Shown piece after piece: positions 5,612 through 6,570 of a stretch of DNA of 6,570 bases. The stretch's first letter is position 1, and the number at the start of each line of letters is the position of its first letter. The DNA is taken from the NCBI GenBank assembly GCA_021784255.1, contig JAJXSZ010000181.1, positions 1 through 6,570 on the forward strand. Direction: 5' to 3'. The DNA is from Pseudomonadota bacterium (GTDB lineage: Bacteria > Pseudomonadota > Alphaproteobacteria > Acetobacterales > Acetobacteraceae). The notes under the pieces were generated by a model, which searched no databases, was not told the DNA's origin, and saw nothing but the letters and a program-made list of their open reading frames with translations. The position numbers and the translations under genes are program-made.

Positions 5612-6478
5612 ATGATCGGGATCGATTGGGGCACCACATCGTTCCGCGCCTGGCGGCTCGGGGCCGATGGGACGGTACTCGGCGCGCGCGCCGCCGCGCG
5701 CGGCATCCTCGCCGTGAGCGACGGCGGCTTCGCCGCGGCGCTGCGCGAGCAATGCGGCGACTGGCTGGCGGAGGGCGAGGACCGGGTGCTCCTCTCGGGC
5801 ATGATCGGCAGCCGGCAGGGCTGGGTCGAAACGCCCTACCTGCCCTGCCCCGCCGGCATCGAGGATCTCGCCGCCGCGCTGGTGGCGGTGCCCTTCCCGG
5901 GCGCCGAGATCCGGCTGGTGCCCGGACTCTCTGCGCGCGATGGACAGGACGTGCCAGAGGTCCTGCGCGGGGAGGAGACGCAGATCGCCGGGCTCGATTT
6001 CGCCGACGGGCTCGTCTGCCTGCCGGGCAGCCACAGCAAATGGGTGCGCCTCGAGGCGGGCCGCGTCGCCGGCTTCGAGACCTACTTCTCCGGCGAGACC
6101 TTCGCGGCGCTGCGCTCGGCGACCATCCTGGGGCGGATGATGGGCGACGGGCCGACTGACCTCGCCGCCTTCGATCGCGGCCTCGGGCGCGCCGGCGATC
6201 CGGGGCATCTCCTGCATCACCTGTTCGGGGTGCGCACACTGGGGCTTGGAGGCACGCTCGCGCCGGCGGCAAGCGCTTCGTACCTGTCGGGCCTGCTGAT
6301 CGGCCACGAGGTGGGCGCGGCGATGGCCGCCGGCGCGAGCGTCACGATCGTTGCCAATGCGCAGCTTTCGCCCCTCTATGCGCGCGCCGTCGCGGCGCGG
6401 GGCGGGGTCGCGACCCTGACCTCGCCCGACGCGGCCGCGCGTGGCCTCGCGCGCATCGGAGCACGCGCATGGTGCTGA
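5612..6478 (+). CDS. dgoK: 2-dehydro-3-deoxygalactonokinase (DgoK)
   Basis: This 288-residue cytoplasmic kinase is close to the length of E. coli DgoK. It phosphorylates 2-keto-3-deoxygalactonate with ATP to the 6-phosphate in the De Ley-Doudoroff pathway. The start MIGIDWGTTSFRAWRL carries the phosphate-binding DWGTTS of the family. Further hallmarks are GILAV (31-35), LLSGMIGSRQGWVETPYLPC (60-79), VPGL (103-106), VLRGEETQ (117-124), CLPGSHSKWV (136-145), FETYFSGETFAAL (155-167), LFGVRTL (204-210) and YLSGLLIGHEV (224-234). No core motif is missing. The ATG has AGGGG (5599-5603) eight bases upstream, inside the end of the RraA-like gene. The next gene, dgoA, overlaps its end by ten bases, and the pair is the standard kinase-aldolase couple. 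Confidence 0.95.
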   Translation: MIGIDWGTTSFRAWRLGADGTVLGARAAARGILAVSDGGFAAALREQCGDWLAEGEDRVLLSGMIGSRQGWVETPYLPCPAGIEDLAAALVAVPFPGAEIRLVPGLSARDGQDVPEVLRGEETQIAGLDFADGLVCLPGSHSKWVRLEAGRVAGFETYFSGETFAALRSATILGRMMGDGPTDLAAFDRGLGRAGDPGHLLHHLFGVRTLGLGGTLAPAASASYLSGLLIGHEVGAAMAAGASVTIVANAQLSPLYARAVAARGGVATLTSPDAAARGLARIGARAWC

Positions 6479-6570
6479 ACCTTGCCGCCGCGCTCGGGCG
6501 CTGCCCGCTGATCGCGATCCTGCGCGGCGTGCGCGCGGACGAAGCCGAGGAGATCGCGACCACGCTGGAA
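6469..6570 (+). CDS. dgoA: 2-dehydro-3-deoxy-6-phosphogalactonate aldolase (DgoA), N-terminal fragment
   Basis: Only the first 34 residues are in the window; the frame runs open off the right edge. CPLIAILRGVRADEAEEIA is the N-terminal signature of class I KDPG/KDPGal aldolases and closely resembles the PLIAILRG start of E. coli DgoA. The enzyme splits 2-keto-3-deoxy-6-phosphogalactonate into pyruvate and glyceraldehyde 3-phosphate. The catalytic lysine lies beyond the window. ATG 6469 is preceded by GGAG (6458-6461) seven bases upstream and overlaps dgoK by ten bases in another frame, suggesting coupled translation. The alternative is KDPG aldolase Eda of the Entner-Doudoroff pathway, but the direct overlap with dgoK favours DgoA. 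Confidence 0.9.
   Translation, partial: MVLNLAAALGRCPLIAILRGVRADEAEEIATTLE

Larger units (their letters stand above)
1..6570 (+). other. Interior of one long catabolic operon
   Basis: All nine genes point the same way. The junctions are 36 bp, 13 bp, 1-bp overlap, 4-bp overlap, 11 bp, 26 bp, 4 bp and 10-bp overlap. No inverted repeat followed by a T-run is seen at any junction. The first gene enters from the left edge and the last leaves at the right edge, so the main promoter, any regulator, the other ATPase gene (livG) and further sugar-acid enzymes must be outside. Common transcription is inferred from spacing only. Confidence 0.8.

Noticed and set aside
5597..5612. Short GGCC arms around the end of the RraA-like gene as a possible terminator
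   Set aside because: The arms are only four bases, there is no T-run, and dgoK starts immediately after, so termination here makes little sense.
4804..6307. Long - strand open frames opposite the RraA-like gene and dgoK
   Set aside because: No recognisable motifs, no ribosome-binding context, and they run across the junction of two well-supported + strand genes.

Overview
This window is a single block of nine tightly packed genes, all on the + strand. Seven are complete and two are cut by the window edges. Base composition is very GC-rich, and third codon positions are almost all G or C. Together with the protein families present, this suggests a high-GC proteobacterium, most likely an alphaproteobacterium. 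I cannot name a genus from the sequence.

Layout: the end of a LivF-type ABC ATPase (1-192), a branched-chain-amino-acid-type periplasmic binding protein with a twin-arginine-like signal (229-1419), a LivH permease starting at TTG (1433-2311), a LivM permease (2311-3219), a stand-alone GAF-domain protein (3216-3713), an M24/creatinase-fold hydrolase (3725-4915), an RraA/HMG-aldolase-like protein starting at GTG (4942-5607), 2-dehydro-3-deoxygalactonokinase DgoK (5612-6478), and the start of 2-dehydro-3-deoxy-6-phosphogalactonate aldolase DgoA (6469 to the window end). Gaps between genes range from 36 bp down to a 10-bp overlap. No terminator or convergent gene is visible, so the whole window reads as the interior of one operon that continues on both sides. 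There is no gene-free stretch longer than about 40 bp, and I see no tRNA, rRNA, CRISPR array, IS element or long repeat.

How the genes may work together (inference): the transporter imports a small organic solute. The M24 enzyme would cleave a C-N or amide-type bond, and the RraA-like enzyme would do aldolase or decarboxylase chemistry on an oxo-acid. DgoK and DgoA would phosphorylate 2-keto-3-deoxygalactonate and split it to pyruvate and glyceraldehyde 3-phosphate. Each family is known. The combination of a LIV transporter, GAF protein, M24 hydrolase, RraA-like protein and De Ley-Doudoroff enzymes is the unusual part, and it suggests a catabolic route for a substrate I cannot identify. Points worth a second look are the altered metal-ligand set of the M24 protein, the Arg-to-Thr change in the RraA-like active-site motif, and an inverted repeat centred on the TTG start of livH.
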